Below, piece by piece: positions 1-9,426 of a DNA stretch of 64,000 nucleotides. The notes beneath the pieces are model-generated. The model did not search any database. It was not told where the DNA came from and saw nothing but the letters and a program-made list of their open reading frames with translations. The position numbers and the translations under genes were made by a program. The stretch's first letter is position 1. Each line of letters starts with the position of its first letter. Source of the stretch: Bacteroidota bacterium (lineage in GTDB: Bacteria; Bacteroidota; Bacteroidia; Bacteroidales; SKPS01); assembly GCA_022709695.1 (NCBI GenBank), contig JAKLII010000002.1:216955-280954 (forward strand). The letters run 5' to 3'.

Positions 1-2178
1 AAAATTGCCATCCCACCCTTCGTCCAGGCTTTGGGTACAGAAAACCTGCTGTCCCCAGCGGGTAAACACACACAGGGTGTAGTCATCCACATACTGTCCG
101 TACGCTTTGAAATGGTCGTTGGCGCCATCGCCATCCGGGGTAAAGGCATTGGGAACAAAGAGTTTCAGGCTGCAATCCTCTGTAGCCACATACATACTGT
201 CGGTATCGGTACCGCACAGGTTGCTCACCGATACATGATACCAGCCGCTGTCGGTAACCAGAAATACGGCTCCGGTCGATCCATCCTGCCACAGGTAGGA
301 GGAAAATCCCGATCCTGCATTCAGCTCCATCGGGTGACCGATGCAGATCGTGGTATCGTTCAGCTCCCAGCCAATATGTGGCGGATCAATAAAGGTGATC
401 TGAATATCATCAGTTGACATGCAGTTGAATTCATTCACCGCGGTTACGGCAAAGTATCCGGAACTGGTAATAACCCGGATGGAGTCCGGTGAGCCGTCAT
501 TCCAGAAAAGGGAGTCGGGCATGGGGTCGGGAATCAGCAGGGCTGAATCACCGGCACATAATTCCAGATCGGGGCCCAGGGTGACCACCGGCACAGGCAG
601 TGCCAGGATGGTGATGGAATCGCTTCCGGATCCGCACGCACTTGTTACGGTAAGGGAGTATTGTCCGGGCGGGGAAATGGTGATCGACTGGGTGGTCTGC
701 CCCGTATTCCACTGGTAGAAAAGCTGAATGGTGGGACAATACACCGAGCTCAGCATCCCGTATAGGTTGAATGTGTTGTTGCTGCAGATGGCGGTGTCCT
801 CCCCCAGGTACACTCCGGGTTCACTCTGCACGCACACAGTGGCCTTCAGTTCAAACTCCTGCCCGCACATATAATAGACCAGCCTTACCGGATGCACGCC
901 GGTTTTCATGAAGAGATGCCGGGCAGGAACCGTGGTGCAGGTATCGAAAGTACCGGCAACAGAATCACCGAAGTAGAAAATGAAGGAGTCAGCTTTCAGC
1001 AGGAAACCAGGATTGTACTCCACGGTATCTCCGAGGCATTTGGTAAAACTTACGATGGCATTAAGCTGAAGCTCTGGAATATAGGGTGGAAGCCCTGCCT
1101 CGCAAAGTCTTCCGGCCAGGTAGAGTCCGTTCTGCACATAATTGCAGTTGACCCCAACGGAGCCGGGTGCCCCGATGTAACCAAGGTAGGGATCCAGATC
1201 GCGCGTAATATAGATCCGGCTGTCGGGTGCCATCTGCAGGGCGCCGGTGAGCCGTCCGGTTGAGGCGATCAGCGTCTGTGAGCCCGCAATATTGGGTGCA
1301 GTGAGGTTAAACTGCCATATTTCTCCGGTAAGGCACGACACATACATCATGGTTTGGTCAGTTGAGAACTCAATGCCGTAGGGCTGGTACAAACCGGTAA
1401 GTGACATGTAAAAGCCGGGTTTCCCGGTAAGATTGTCGAAATAATACAGATCCACACGGTCACTCCCTGTAACGGCCAGGGCCAGCAGATCCTCCTTGGG
1501 GGAGGGCTTCATGTATCCCACCCCATTTTCGGTGATGCCTGAATATACCGGGCCGGTAAGGGTATCCACCGGCGACCATGCCATGCCGGTATCGGCAATG
1601 TGCCAGGCCATAAAACGGTTGCTGCCCCACTCATGGGCCAGCAGCCAGTAGCTCTGGCGGTCGCAGTGGCGGATGATGGCCATCTTCTCGGTAACAGGAG
1701 TTGCCAGCAGAAGGTTCTTCTGGCCGGCCGCAACACCCCCGTTGGTACCCAGGTCTTTATCGATTACCGAATACCGAAGCCCTTTGGATCCACCGTCGGC
1801 ATCAGTAGTGAACAAATAGGTATAACGGGTACTCTTTGGCCAGGGAGCAAAAATGGCCGACATGGTAGAGTTGGCACTCCCCATCAGCTGGTCACCATTG
1901 TTCAGCATTTGGTGGTTATATCCCCATACTTTTTCGCCGTTGGAATAATATTGCAAAACACCTGAACCGTTGTCGCTGATAGAGGCTACCCCCTCGGGTG
2001 ATGCCATTGCGGATCCGGTTATTGCCCCGGCATTAAACCCGGCAAATCCTACCCCTGCATAGTTGCCAAAGGTCCAGTTCTCGTTGTAACGGTTTGGCTG
2101 GGCCATAAGGCATACCGACAACAGCACACTGAATATCAGCAGAATAATCCTGAGGTATGTATTGCAAAATCGCATCAT
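1..2178 (-). CDS. Large secreted protein with type B T9SS sorting domain (C-terminus cut by window edge)
   Basis: An open frame of 726 codons runs from an ATG pair at 2178/2175 leftward through position 1 without a stop. It has a signal peptide (residues ~8-27, ending near LMAQ). A beta-propeller-like region (~30-400) is written in the style of proteins annotated as gliding-motility-associated C-terminal domain proteins. PKD/Ig-like modules follow, each with a 'LGPD..LCAGDS' phrase. From residue 675 the motif VPNAFTPDGDGANDHF and then TRWGQQVF..GWDG mark a CHU_C (T9SS type B) domain, of which only the last ~20-30 residues should lie outside the window. This domain directs export through the outer membrane by T9SS; the substrate or role of the rest is unknown. 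The gene is divergent from the Crp-like regulator. Confidence 0.85.
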   Translation of the reverse strand, partial: MMRFCNTYLRIILLIFSVLLSVCLMAQPNRYNENWTFGNYAGVGFAGFNAGAITGSAMASPEGVASISDNGSGVLQYYSNGEKVWGYNHQMLNNGDQLMGSANSTMSAIFAPWPKSTRYTYLFTTDADGGSKGLRYSVIDKDLGTNGGVAAGQKNLLLATPVTEKMAIIRHCDRQSYWLLAHEWGSNRFMAWHIADTGMAWSPVDTLTGPVYSGITENGVGYMKPSPKEDLLALAVTGSDRVDLYYFDNLTGKPGFYMSLTGLYQPYGIEFSTDQTMMYVSCLTGEIWQFNLTAPNIAGSQTLIASTGRLTGALQMAPDSRIYITRDLDPYLGYIGAPGSVGVNCNYVQNGLYLAGRLCEAGLPPYIPELQLNAIVSFTKCLGDTVEYNPGFLLKADSFIFYFGDSVAGTFDTCTTVPARHLFMKTGVHPVRLVYYMCGQEFELKATVCVQSEPGVYLGEDTAICSNNTFNLYGMLSSVYCPTIQLFYQWNTGQTTQSITISPPGQYSLTVTSACGSGSDSITILALPVPVVTLGPDLELCAGDSALLIPDPMPDSLFWNDGSPDSIRVITSSGYFAVTAVNEFNCMSTDDIQITFIDPPHIGWELNDTTICIGHPMELNAGSGFSSYLWQDGSTGAVFLVTDSGWYHVSVSNLCGTDTDSMYVATEDCSLKLFVPNAFTPDGDGANDHFKAYGQYVDDYTLCVFTRWGQQVFCTQSLDEGWDGNF

Positions 2179-2220
2179 CCGTAATTCCAGACAAACAAAC
2201 AGGCCCAAAAGGTGCCTGAG

Positions 2221-2285
2221 GTTTGATAAATAAGTGTTTGATAAGCACTTGCCTGTGTAAAAATAGTCTATATTTATCGGATAAA
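2221..2285. promoter_or_regulatory. Divergent intergenic region with direct and inverted repeats
   Basis: Between the T9SS gene and the Crp/Fnr gene there are two direct copies of GTTTGATAA (2221-2229, 2236-2244, 15-bp period). There is also a 13-bp palindrome, TTTATC-G-GATAAA (2273-2285), ending 25 bp before the regulator's ATG. These could be operators for the Crp-like protein. The palindrome is AT-rich enough to arise by chance. Confidence 0.3.
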
Positions 2286-2310
2286 CCTATATTCTTTCAA
2301 TTATTTTTAA

Positions 2311-2991
2311 ATGCCTTATTCTGATATACTTACACGTTGCCCCATCTTCAGGGGGCTGCCTTCACACCGGATCAGGGAGCTGCTGGCATCCGTTACCTCA
2401 CGGGTAAGACGATACAGCAAGGGTGAGATGATTGCGCAGGCAGGTGAAGAGTGCCGCTACCTGATGATCGTGGTAGAGGGTTCGGTGAAAGGGGAAATGA
2501 CCGATGCTTCAGGCAGGGTGATAAAAATTGAAGATGTGGAAACCCCGAGGCCCATTGGCTTCTCGTTCATTTTCGGACAGCAGAATTTCCTTCCGGTGAA
2601 TGTGACCGCCAACGAGGAAACGGCCGTTATGTTCATCCCAAAGCCGGATCTGATCAGTATGCTGCAGTCCGACAAACAGGTACTGCAAAATGTGCTGGAT
2701 GTAATCTCGTCGCGGGGGCAGTTCCTGTCGCAGAAGATCAGAACGCTGTCGCTAAAAAGCCTGCGCGACCGTATAGCCCAGATGCTGCTGGAGCTCAGCA
2801 GGGAGCAGGGAAATACCGTAACCCTCCCCTCTTCCCAGAGCGAACTGGCCGATTATTTCGGCGTAGCCCGCCCCTCCCTGGCACGTACCCTGGGCGAAAT
2901 GGCCGATGAGGGGCTGATTGTGGTGAACCGCCGCATCATCACCATCCCCGATATCCGTAAACTTGCTGCTGTGCTGAGCGATAGAAGTTGA
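2311..2991 (+). CDS. Crp/Fnr family transcriptional regulator
   Basis: 226 residues, the normal length for the family. An N-terminal cyclic-nucleotide-binding-type beta-roll (~10-120, with GEMIAQAGEECRYLMIVVEGSVKGE) is followed by the dimer helix. A C-terminal winged helix (~150-215) has SQSELADYFGVARPSLARTLGEMADEGLI, the Crp-type recognition helix. There is no N-terminal cysteine cluster of the Fnr type, so iron-sulfur sensing is unlikely and the effector is unknown. It is monocistronic or reads into the lipoprotein gene, whose promoter overlaps its stop codon. Confidence 0.9.
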   Translation: MPYSDILTRCPIFRGLPSHRIRELLASVTSRVRRYSKGEMIAQAGEECRYLMIVVEGSVKGEMTDASGRVIKIEDVETPRPIGFSFIFGQQNFLPVNVTANEETAVMFIPKPDLISMLQSDKQVLQNVLDVISSRGQFLSQKIRTLSLKSLRDRIAQMLLELSREQGNTVTLPSSQSELADYFGVARPSLARTLGEMADEGLIVVNRRIITIPDIRKLAAVLSDRS

Positions 2992-3009
2992 ATCTGCATA
3001 AATGTACCT

Positions 3010-3017
3010 TAACTTTG
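3010..3017 (+). promoter_or_regulatory. Bacteroidota -7 element (TAACTTTG)
   Basis: TAACTTTG matches the TAnnTTTG consensus 22 bp before the lipoprotein ATG at 3039, with a TTG 20 bp upstream (2987-2989) in -33 position. Confidence 0.6.
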
Positions 3018-3038
3018 TGGGGCTCAAAACGAATTACC

Positions 3039-4151
3039 ATGAAAAAGCTCAATTCATTTTCTGGGTTAGTTCTAAGTGTTGTTCTGATAATTTCCTGCAC
3101 CACCAAAGCCGGAAAACCGGGAGAAGAAGGTGTGAACGACAATGTGCAGAAATTCAAAAAGTTTTCCTACATCGACCAGCAGGGTTCCGGGATTGAGGCT
3201 TTCAGTTTTCTGATGCCCGCCGACTGGAAATTCGAGGGGGGCATGGAATGGATCCTGGACAATCCGGCCATGCCAGCCAATACGGCGTTCAGGGTTTACA
3301 ATCCGAAGGGAAAAGAGGCATTTGAGGTGTTCAGGAACCATTGTTACTTCTGGACTACCAATGCCCAGTTGCTGGGGATGTTTCCTCCCGGTTCCAAATA
3401 CTACGGAAGCGTAGTCAAGCAGCCGGTGAATGCCCGCTCAGCCCTGAAAAACATGATCCTGCAGGAGCATCGGGGCAGCATGAAGAACCTGAATATCACG
3501 AAGGAAGAAGATTTGCCCGAGCTGGCTCAGGCGCTTACGGTGGGGCATGCCGGGGAAGCTACCGGCGCCAAAATGCGGATCACCTACACCGTGGACACCA
3601 CCCGGATGGAGGAGGAGTTTTATGCAGTGGTGGAACAGATCACCTTCCCGATCCAGGGGATGTTTGGGATCACCTACAACACCATCTGGTTTGTGGACTA
3701 TATTTTCTCGTTCCGGGGCGAAGAGGGAAAACTCGAAAGCAACACCAAGCTTTTTGAAACGATGACCACCTCCTTCAGGGTAAATCCCAAATGGCAGGCA
3801 AAATACGACCACCTGATCGAATATATGGCTCAGCAGGAGATCAGGCACATACAGAATGTCGGGGAATTCAGCCGCATGCTCAGCAGGATGAGCGACCAGA
3901 TGAGCACCGAGAGCCTGCAGCAATTCGAAGCACGCAGCAGCGTGTACGACAAGGTGTCGGAGAACTTCAGCGACCACATCCGGGGGGTAGACAAATACTA
4001 CGATCCGTTCGAGGAGCGCCAGATCGACCTCCCCAGCGGCTACGGACATGCGTGGTGCAACAACCTGGGGGAATACATCGTAACTGACAACCCCAATTAC
4101 AACCCCAACGTGGGATCCAACCTCACCTGGAAGCCCATGGAGGCGAAGTAA
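3039..4151 (+). CDS. Conserved lipoprotein of unknown function
   Basis: 370 residues from the ATG at 3039. An upstream ATG at 2988 would place 17 odd residues and the promoter inside the gene, so it is rejected. The signal peptide ends in a lipobox (VLIISC, Cys20), so the protein is predicted to be an outer-membrane or periplasmic lipoprotein. The body is alpha/beta with no repeat and few cysteines. A stretch around residues 55-190 has the shape of a domain measuring a fitted quantity (SFLMPADWKFEGGMEW), seen in uncharacterised Bacteroidota and Firmicutes lipoproteins. No catalytic motif is recognised. It is followed by a 264-bp spacer with no gene. Confidence 0.7.
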   Translation: MKKLNSFSGLVLSVVLIISCTTKAGKPGEEGVNDNVQKFKKFSYIDQQGSGIEAFSFLMPADWKFEGGMEWILDNPAMPANTAFRVYNPKGKEAFEVFRNHCYFWTTNAQLLGMFPPGSKYYGSVVKQPVNARSALKNMILQEHRGSMKNLNITKEEDLPELAQALTVGHAGEATGAKMRITYTVDTTRMEEEFYAVVEQITFPIQGMFGITYNTIWFVDYIFSFRGEEGKLESNTKLFETMTTSFRVNPKWQAKYDHLIEYMAQQEIRHIQNVGEFSRMLSRMSDQMSTESLQQFEARSSVYDKVSENFSDHIRGVDKYYDPFEERQIDLPSGYGHAWCNNLGEYIVTDNPNYNPNVGSNLTWKPMEAK

Positions 4152-4384
4152 TTTGCCGATTTGTGAGTTTGGGTATTGGGAAATTTCAATCCTTCACACG
4201 ATAAATCCTTTTCATTCAAAACCTTTATCTCCAGGCCACTGATGTTGATAAATAAGATGAGGTTGCTTTTGATTTGGCCTTATCTTCTGGTTGCTGAGAT
4301 TTTAGAATTTAATAAGTTAAGATGATCCCTTTTACCGTTAACTTGTTTTCCGGGTATCCTCTAAGGAAAAAATCCTTCAGGTCG

Positions 4385-4392
4385 TATCTTTG
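4385..4392 (+). promoter_or_regulatory. Bacteroidota -7 element (TATCTTTG)
   Basis: Perfect TAnnTTTG match 23 bp upstream of the ATG at 4416. The spacer before it (4152-4384) is AT-rich and holds nothing else I recognise. Confidence 0.6.
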
Positions 4393-4415
4393 ACCAATCA
4401 ACCAAATTTTTAGCT

Positions 4416-5894
4416 ATGAGATCCTATGTATTACTCATGATCCTGTTAACTGCCAACATCCTGTTAACCGGACAGGAAAGAAGTCTTACTCCTCCGTCGG
4501 AAAAAATGCCAGGCACATTGATTTCCGACAAAATGATTCCGTGCGGACTTCATCTCAAAAGGCAGCTACAAAGTTCTTATTCCCCTAAAAAGTTGCTCTT
4601 CACAGGCATGGCAGAGAGGCTTGATAGTATAATTGGTATGACATTGCCTTCCCTGCCGGGCAATAATCATTTAATGTCGAAACAAGTATATCAATACAAT
4701 TTACTGCAGTTAAACACCTCTGAGACTGGTTATCTGTGGAATTCTCTTCTACAGCTGTGGACTCCGAATCAGAAGATTGAATATACCTACTACCAGAATA
4801 ACAGCCAATACCTCTCCTCTTTGATCTCTTCAAGATGGGATTCAATTGGTCAGCAATGGTTAAATGTGTTTGGTTACCAATACGATTACGATTCATCTTA
4901 CCATCTGACGCGGATCACCTACCTGGGTGATTCCATAGTAACCGGTAATTTGAAGCCTTATTCTAAAAGTGAGCTCCTGTACTCAGGTTCCCCATTGAGG
5001 TTAACGGAAATGGTTGTCTATCTCAGGCAAATGTCAGGCATTTGGGATGTGCAACAAAAAACTGAGTATTCATATGATGGAAATTCAAACCGGGTCCTCC
5101 TTGAGAGCACTAAATATTGGATTGACAGCACATCTTCATGGTCGCCGGTATATATCAAAACTGAATACACCTACAATCCCGATTTTAGTCTGAAATCTGA
5201 TTCATCTTTCGCATACAGTCTATGGACCTCACAATTCGTTCCTATGCATGACTATAGCTACACGTATAATGCATTGGGAAAAATGACCGGGAGGGTTTAT
5301 TCAGAGTATGATTATTTATTGAACCAATACCTTCCCAGCAATAAAATGGAAAGGAATTTTAGCATGAATGGCCTGGTTGACTGGCATAATGAATATACTT
5401 ACATGCCTTTAATCCAGCAATGGAGTACAGCCCGTACAACTACCTTTGTACGGGATACTTCTGCAGTGACCTATTCATTGCTGCTACCTTACTGGATTGA
5501 AAGTGACAATGATTTGATTATGAATGTTTATGGATCAAAAAAAGTTCTGGAAACACCAGGCTGGGAATGGGATTCACTTACCTCAACCATGGTGAATAAC
5601 AGCATCGCCAAGTATTACTATTCTTCCCAACTCATTTCCATTGATAACCCAGAAAAGTCTAAGGTAAAGATCTTTCCAAATCCCGTAAAAGATTGGTTGA
5701 TCATAGATATCTCTGAATCAACATACTACACCTTCAGAATCATTGACCTGCAGGGTCGTAAGATTCTGGAGAAACCATTTTCCGGGTCCACAAGCATTGA
5801 CATGACCGGACTTAAAGATGGCATCTATCTGTACCGGATTATTGATGGTAAACATAATACCGTTTATCAGGGAAAGGTGATGGTGTTCAGATAG
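4416..5894 (+). CDS. T9SS type A secreted protein with YD-like repeats
   Basis: 492 residues. The signal peptide (residues 1-~21) is followed by Tyr/Asp/Ser-rich repeats of about 35-45 residues built on 'YTYNxxxxLxSxSxYxxxTSQ' (for example near residues 195-330). They resemble RHS/YD-type or DUF-type beta-strand repeats. The C-terminal ~75 residues (KVKIFPNPVKDWLIID ... GIYLYRIIDGKHNTVYQGKVMVF) form a Por secretion tail for export and attachment by T9SS. Codon use is more AT-rich than its neighbours, which may mean recent arrival. Function is not known; a surface adhesin-like role is a guess. Confidence 0.75.
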   Translation: MRSYVLLMILLTANILLTGQERSLTPPSEKMPGTLISDKMIPCGLHLKRQLQSSYSPKKLLFTGMAERLDSIIGMTLPSLPGNNHLMSKQVYQYNLLQLNTSETGYLWNSLLQLWTPNQKIEYTYYQNNSQYLSSLISSRWDSIGQQWLNVFGYQYDYDSSYHLTRITYLGDSIVTGNLKPYSKSELLYSGSPLRLTEMVVYLRQMSGIWDVQQKTEYSYDGNSNRVLLESTKYWIDSTSSWSPVYIKTEYTYNPDFSLKSDSSFAYSLWTSQFVPMHDYSYTYNALGKMTGRVYSEYDYLLNQYLPSNKMERNFSMNGLVDWHNEYTYMPLIQQWSTARTTTFVRDTSAVTYSLLLPYWIESDNDLIMNVYGSKKVLETPGWEWDSLTSTMVNNSIAKYYYSSQLISIDNPEKSKVKIFPNPVKDWLIIDISESTYYTFRIIDLQGRKILEKPFSGSTSIDMTGLKDGIYLYRIIDGKHNTVYQGKVMVFR

Positions 5895-5964
5895 CATGAC
5901 CTATTTTTTGCCAGAGAGAATTAACCAACCTGGAGCCTGCTCAACACCTGAACACTTGAACACT

Positions 5965-5982
5965 AAAACCTCGCAAGCGAAG
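5965..5982 (-). terminator. Weak hairpin terminator after pstB
   Basis: On the minus strand a CTTCG/CGAGG stem with a 4-nt loop is followed by TTTTAG just past the pstB stop. The stem is short, so efficiency is doubtful. The adjoining TTCAAGTGTTCAG text is a dispersed spacer repeat. Confidence 0.35.
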
Positions 5983-5986
5983 CCCT

Positions 5987-6739
5987 CTAATTCCCGTCCA
6001 CCAGATAATCCCTGAGTTGTGGCGACTGAGGGTTGGTAAACAGCTGATCGGGCGGACCCTGTTCGATGATACGTCCATCGCTCATAAACACTACATGATC
6101 TGCCAGCCGCTTCGCCTGCCTGAGGATATGCGTTACCAGAATAATGGTGTACTGCTGTTTCAGTTGCCGAAAGAGGTTTTCGATGATCTTGCTGGAGGTA
6201 GGGTCCAGGGCCGAGGTGGGCTCGTCGGCCAGGATGATGGAAGGCTGAACCGCCAGTCCGCGGGCCAGACAAAGGCGCTGCTGCTGCCCGATGGAGAGGC
6301 TGGTAGCCGGAGCCCCCAGGCGATGACGAACCTCGTCCCAGAGACCTACCTGCCGGAGATGCTCTTCCACCTTATGGGTAATCTGTCGCTTGTCCCGTTC
6401 CCCTTTGAGTTTCAATCCGTAGGCAATATTATGGGCGATCGACATCGGCAGGGGCCACGGGCGTTGCGACAACAACCCCATTTTCTGCCTAACCCCGGGC
6501 ACATACACTCCATCAGCATAAATATCCTCTCCGTCGATCAGGATCCTGCCGCTCACCTTCAGCCCTTTGTCGAGGTCGTTCAACCGGTTCATACATCGCA
6601 GCAGGGTGGTTTTGCCGCACCCCGAAGGGCCCAGCAGCACCGTGATCCGGTTTACCGGGATCTCGAGATTAATATCGGTGAGGATGGGCTGTGAACCTGC
6701 CTGCACCTGCAGGTTGCTGATGGCGATGGTGGATTGCAT
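5987..6739 (-). CDS. pstB: Phosphate ABC transporter ATP-binding protein PstB
   Basis: 250 residues, standard PstB length. Walker A GPSGCGKTT is at 37-45. The signature LSIGQQQR at 148-155 has Ile where most ABC proteins have Gly. Walker B IILADEP at 168-174 is followed by the D-loop SALDP. The CMNRLNDL segment after Walker A is characteristic of PstB. It hydrolyses ATP to drive high-affinity phosphate import through PstC-PstA. It is the last gene of the porin-pstSCAB operon, 14 bp after pstA. No phoU follows, unlike in many pst operons. Confidence 0.95.
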   Translation of the reverse strand: MQSTIAISNLQVQAGSQPILTDINLEIPVNRITVLLGPSGCGKTTLLRCMNRLNDLDKGLKVSGRILIDGEDIYADGVYVPGVRQKMGLLSQRPWPLPMSIAHNIAYGLKLKGERDKRQITHKVEEHLRQVGLWDEVRHRLGAPATSLSIGQQQRLCLARGLAVQPSIILADEPTSALDPTSSKIIENLFRQLKQQYTIILVTHILRQAKRLADHVVFMSDGRIIEQGPPDQLFTNPQSPQLRDYLVDGN

Positions 6740-6753
6740 GGGGATGAGGTATC

Positions 6754-7593
6754 TTACTTGAATTTATGGCCGATGGCCCTTGATATAATACTGATGATCA
6801 GGATAATAACGGTGAGGATGATGGCAGAAGCGAAAGCACGGTCCCTCACTTCAGGGATAGGGGAGCCGAGCTGGAAGAAAATGGCCAGCGGCAGGGTGGC
6901 GGCAGGTTCATCGAGGTTCACCGGGATGCGGTCGGTATAGCCGGCGGTAAAGAGCACGGAAGCGGCATCACCGATGCCACGCCCGAAGGAGAGCAGCACC
7001 GCGGTGATGAACCCCGGCATCCCCTGCCGGAAAATCACACGGAAGGCGGTCTGGGTGTTGGTGGACCCCAGCGCAAAAGCTGCTTCGGGGAGGCCGCGGG
7101 GGATGGTGGAGAGCACTTCATCGAAAGTACGTACCATGATGGGGATGATGAGGAGCGCTACGGTGATGATGCCTGCAAGCAGCGAGGCCTGCATCCCCAT
7201 CAGCAGCATAAGGGTAAAACCGAAAGCGCCGTACACGATGGATGGGATCCCCCACAGGGCATCGAGGAGGTAGCGGATGAAATTACGGGTGCGGGTAAAA
7301 CGGATCAGATGCACATTGATGAACAAGGCAGCAGGGAACCCTGCCAGGATGGCAAGCAGGGTGGCGCCACCGGCAATGTACAGCGATCCCACAATGGCGT
7401 TGAGCACACCCCCTTCGCCACCGTAATAGAATCCCCCTTTCGGAAGCCTGAGGATCATATCGGGGGTAAGGGCATTGAAACCGCGGTAAAAAATCACCCC
7501 GATGATCAGCAGCAAAATGGCCATCAGCGACCAGGCAGCGGCCCCTGTCAAATACCTGAAGAATCTCTCTTCCAGCAGTTTCCTCTTTTTCAT
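6754..7593 (-). CDS. pstA: Phosphate ABC transporter permease PstA
   Basis: 279 residues with six predicted membrane segments. An inner-membrane BPD_transp_1 domain carries the cytoplasmic coupling loop LPEAAFALGSTNTQTAFRVIFRQGMPG, which docks on PstB. It starts inside the last codons of pstC (4-bp ATGA overlap), which implies translational coupling and 1:1 stoichiometry with PstC. Confidence 0.94.
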   Translation of the reverse strand: MKKRKLLEERFFRYLTGAAAWSLMAILLLIIGVIFYRGFNALTPDMILRLPKGGFYYGGEGGVLNAIVGSLYIAGGATLLAILAGFPAALFINVHLIRFTRTRNFIRYLLDALWGIPSIVYGAFGFTLMLLMGMQASLLAGIITVALLIIPIMVRTFDEVLSTIPRGLPEAAFALGSTNTQTAFRVIFRQGMPGFITAVLLSFGRGIGDAASVLFTAGYTDRIPVNLDEPAATLPLAIFFQLGSPIPEVRDRAFASAIILTVIILIISIISRAIGHKFK

Positions 7594-8477
7594 CGCAGCT
7601 GCGTTCTGTAGATGATAAACCTGAAAACCAGGTTGATGACCAGGATGATGACCAGCAGCAGCAGGGCTGCAAACATAAGGGCAGCATCGTACATGGGAAT
7701 GGAGAGCATTTCGCCGTAGTTGTTGGCGATAAGTGCGGGCAGGGGATAACCCGGCTGGAGCGGGTTCAGGGAGAAACCGATGCTGTTTCCCACCACCATC
7801 ATTACGGCGATGGTTTCGCCAAAGGCTTTGGCGATGCTGAGGCCGAAAGCCGAGAAGATTCCCGGAAGGCTCTTGCGGATTACTATATGTTTAACGGTTT
7901 CCCAATGTGTAGCCCCCACCGACAAAGCCGCCTCTTTCAGTCCGGCAGGGACCGTCCGAAACACCTCAATCAGCATATTGAGCATGTAGGGAATGCACAT
8001 CACAGCCAGCACCACCCCACCGGCAAGGATGGAATACCCGGTGGTCTGAACGCCAAACCAATCTTCAGCTAGAAATGAGATGAGGGGAACCACCACCAGA
8101 ATCCCCCATACACCATAAATAACAGAAGGAAGGCCAGCCAGGATATCGATGACAGGATGAAGGATTTTCACCAGCCTTGCCCGGGCAAACTGGGTAAGGT
8201 AGAGCGCGGCAAGCAGGCATACGGGAGAGGCGAACAGAAAGGCGAACAGGGTAACATAGAGGGAACCGGCGATGAAGGGACGGAAGCCGAATACCCCCCG
8301 GGTGGGAGCCCAGGCCGATCCTGCGATGAGCTCCCACAATGAGGAAGAACTCAACAGCGGGGAAGCCTTGTAAAAAAGTCCGGCGGCAATTACCAACGGC
8401 ATGCACAGGATGGCAATCAGCATAATCACCATCAGCCGGGATGCGATCCGATCGGTGTAAATAGATCGTAAACGCAT
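7590..8477 (-). CDS. pstC: Phosphate ABC transporter permease PstC
   Basis: 295 residues, six membrane segments. The coupling motif LKEAALSVGATHWETVKHIVIRKSLPG is close to the PstA one, as expected for the paralogous permease pair. The periplasmic loop after the first helix (SSLWELIAGSAWAPTRGVFGF) is typical of PstC. It lies five bases downstream of pstS. Confidence 0.94.
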   Translation of the reverse strand: MRLRSIYTDRIASRLMVIMLIAILCMPLVIAAGLFYKASPLLSSSSLWELIAGSAWAPTRGVFGFRPFIAGSLYVTLFAFLFASPVCLLAALYLTQFARARLVKILHPVIDILAGLPSVIYGVWGILVVVPLISFLAEDWFGVQTTGYSILAGGVVLAVMCIPYMLNMLIEVFRTVPAGLKEAALSVGATHWETVKHIVIRKSLPGIFSAFGLSIAKAFGETIAVMMVVGNSIGFSLNPLQPGYPLPALIANNYGEMLSIPMYDAALMFAALLLLVIILVINLVFRFIIYRTQLR

Positions 8478-8482
8478 GATCC

Positions 8483-9415
8483 TCAGAGCTTATTCAGGTA
8501 TTCCTGCACTTTATCCTGAGAGATAGGCACATAGCCTGCAGCGGGTATCATCTTCCGTCCTTCGGTCAGGGTCCAGCGGATGAAATCGATCACGGCCTGC
8601 TTTTGTGGCTTTCCGTTGGCCACGAAATAGAGTTCCCGCGCCGGCGGCGATGGGTACTTCCCATCAGCAATGGCCTTCAGCAACTGCTCAAAGTGTCCGT
8701 AGAACTGCTCGTCGGGATCCACCACCCCGTTGCTGTTGATATCGATGGGAATAATTTCAAGTCCTTCACGCCGGGTGCCGGTTTTGATGTCATAGGCAAA
8801 GGCCGTGTTGTTGAACCCGATGGCTGAGGGGTCTTTTACCACCGCATCGGCCAGACCGGGGTCGCCGAAGATGCCGATCCCCTTCAGGTCCTCCTGTCTG
8901 GCGCCCAGGTATTTGGCCCAGGTTTCGGCAGCACCGCAGGCATCTGAGCGGGTGTATACAGCCATGGCTCCCCGCGTGGTAATTCCCGGCAGATCGCCCC
9001 AATCCTTCAGCGAGCCCTGCACAAAGGCCGCCGCAAATTCCTCTGCTTTCATCCCGCGCCTGAGCAGCAACGGGGTAGCAGGGTTCTTCGCATTCATTAC
9101 CGGGACCACTGCATCGATGGTTAATCCGGCATACCAGGTGCCTTTCGCCAGCTCCTCTTCCGTCAACTCCCTCGAAAACATCCCCAGGTCCACGGCTCCC
9201 GACAAAGCATCGGCCAGTCCTTTGCCGGCACCGCCCCCCGAAATGTTGAACCTGATCTCAGGATGCTCCTTGTTGTATTCCTCAGCCCATTGTACTACCA
9301 GAGGATACAGGGCAAAGGCGCCCGAAATAGTGATGGTTTGTTCTTTCTGCTTCCCCGACGAACAGGCAGTAAGCATAACGACAACCGCCAGCAAAAAACC
9401 GATGTTGGATTTCAT
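8483..9415 (-). CDS. pstS: Phosphate-binding lipoprotein PstS
   Basis: 310 residues. The signal peptide has lipobox MLTAC (Cys18), so it is tethered to the inner membrane rather than free in the periplasm. The SBP fold opens with ITISGAFALYPLVVQWAEEYNKEHP and the phosphate-contact loop SGGGAGKGLADALSGAVDLGMFSREL (~60-85). A further conserved ligand loop is SDACGAAETWAKYLG (~165-180). It delivers phosphate to PstC-PstA. The position between porin and pstC fits a complete outer-to-inner membrane route. Confidence 0.93.
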   Translation of the reverse strand: MKSNIGFLLAVVVMLTACSSGKQKEQTITISGAFALYPLVVQWAEEYNKEHPEIRFNISGGGAGKGLADALSGAVDLGMFSRELTEEELAKGTWYAGLTIDAVVPVMNAKNPATPLLLRRGMKAEEFAAAFVQGSLKDWGDLPGITTRGAMAVYTRSDACGAAETWAKYLGARQEDLKGIGIFGDPGLADAVVKDPSAIGFNNTAFAYDIKTGTRREGLEIIPIDINSNGVVDPDEQFYGHFEQLLKAIADGKYPSPPARELYFVANGKPQKQAVIDFIRWTLTEGRKMIPAAGYVPISQDKVQEYLNKL

Positions 9416-9426
9416 TGTATTGGGTA

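Noticed and set aside
892-1965. Several plus-strand frames of 120 or so codons
   Set aside because: They lie opposite the continuous minus-strand T9SS type B gene and have no domain, signal or promoter.
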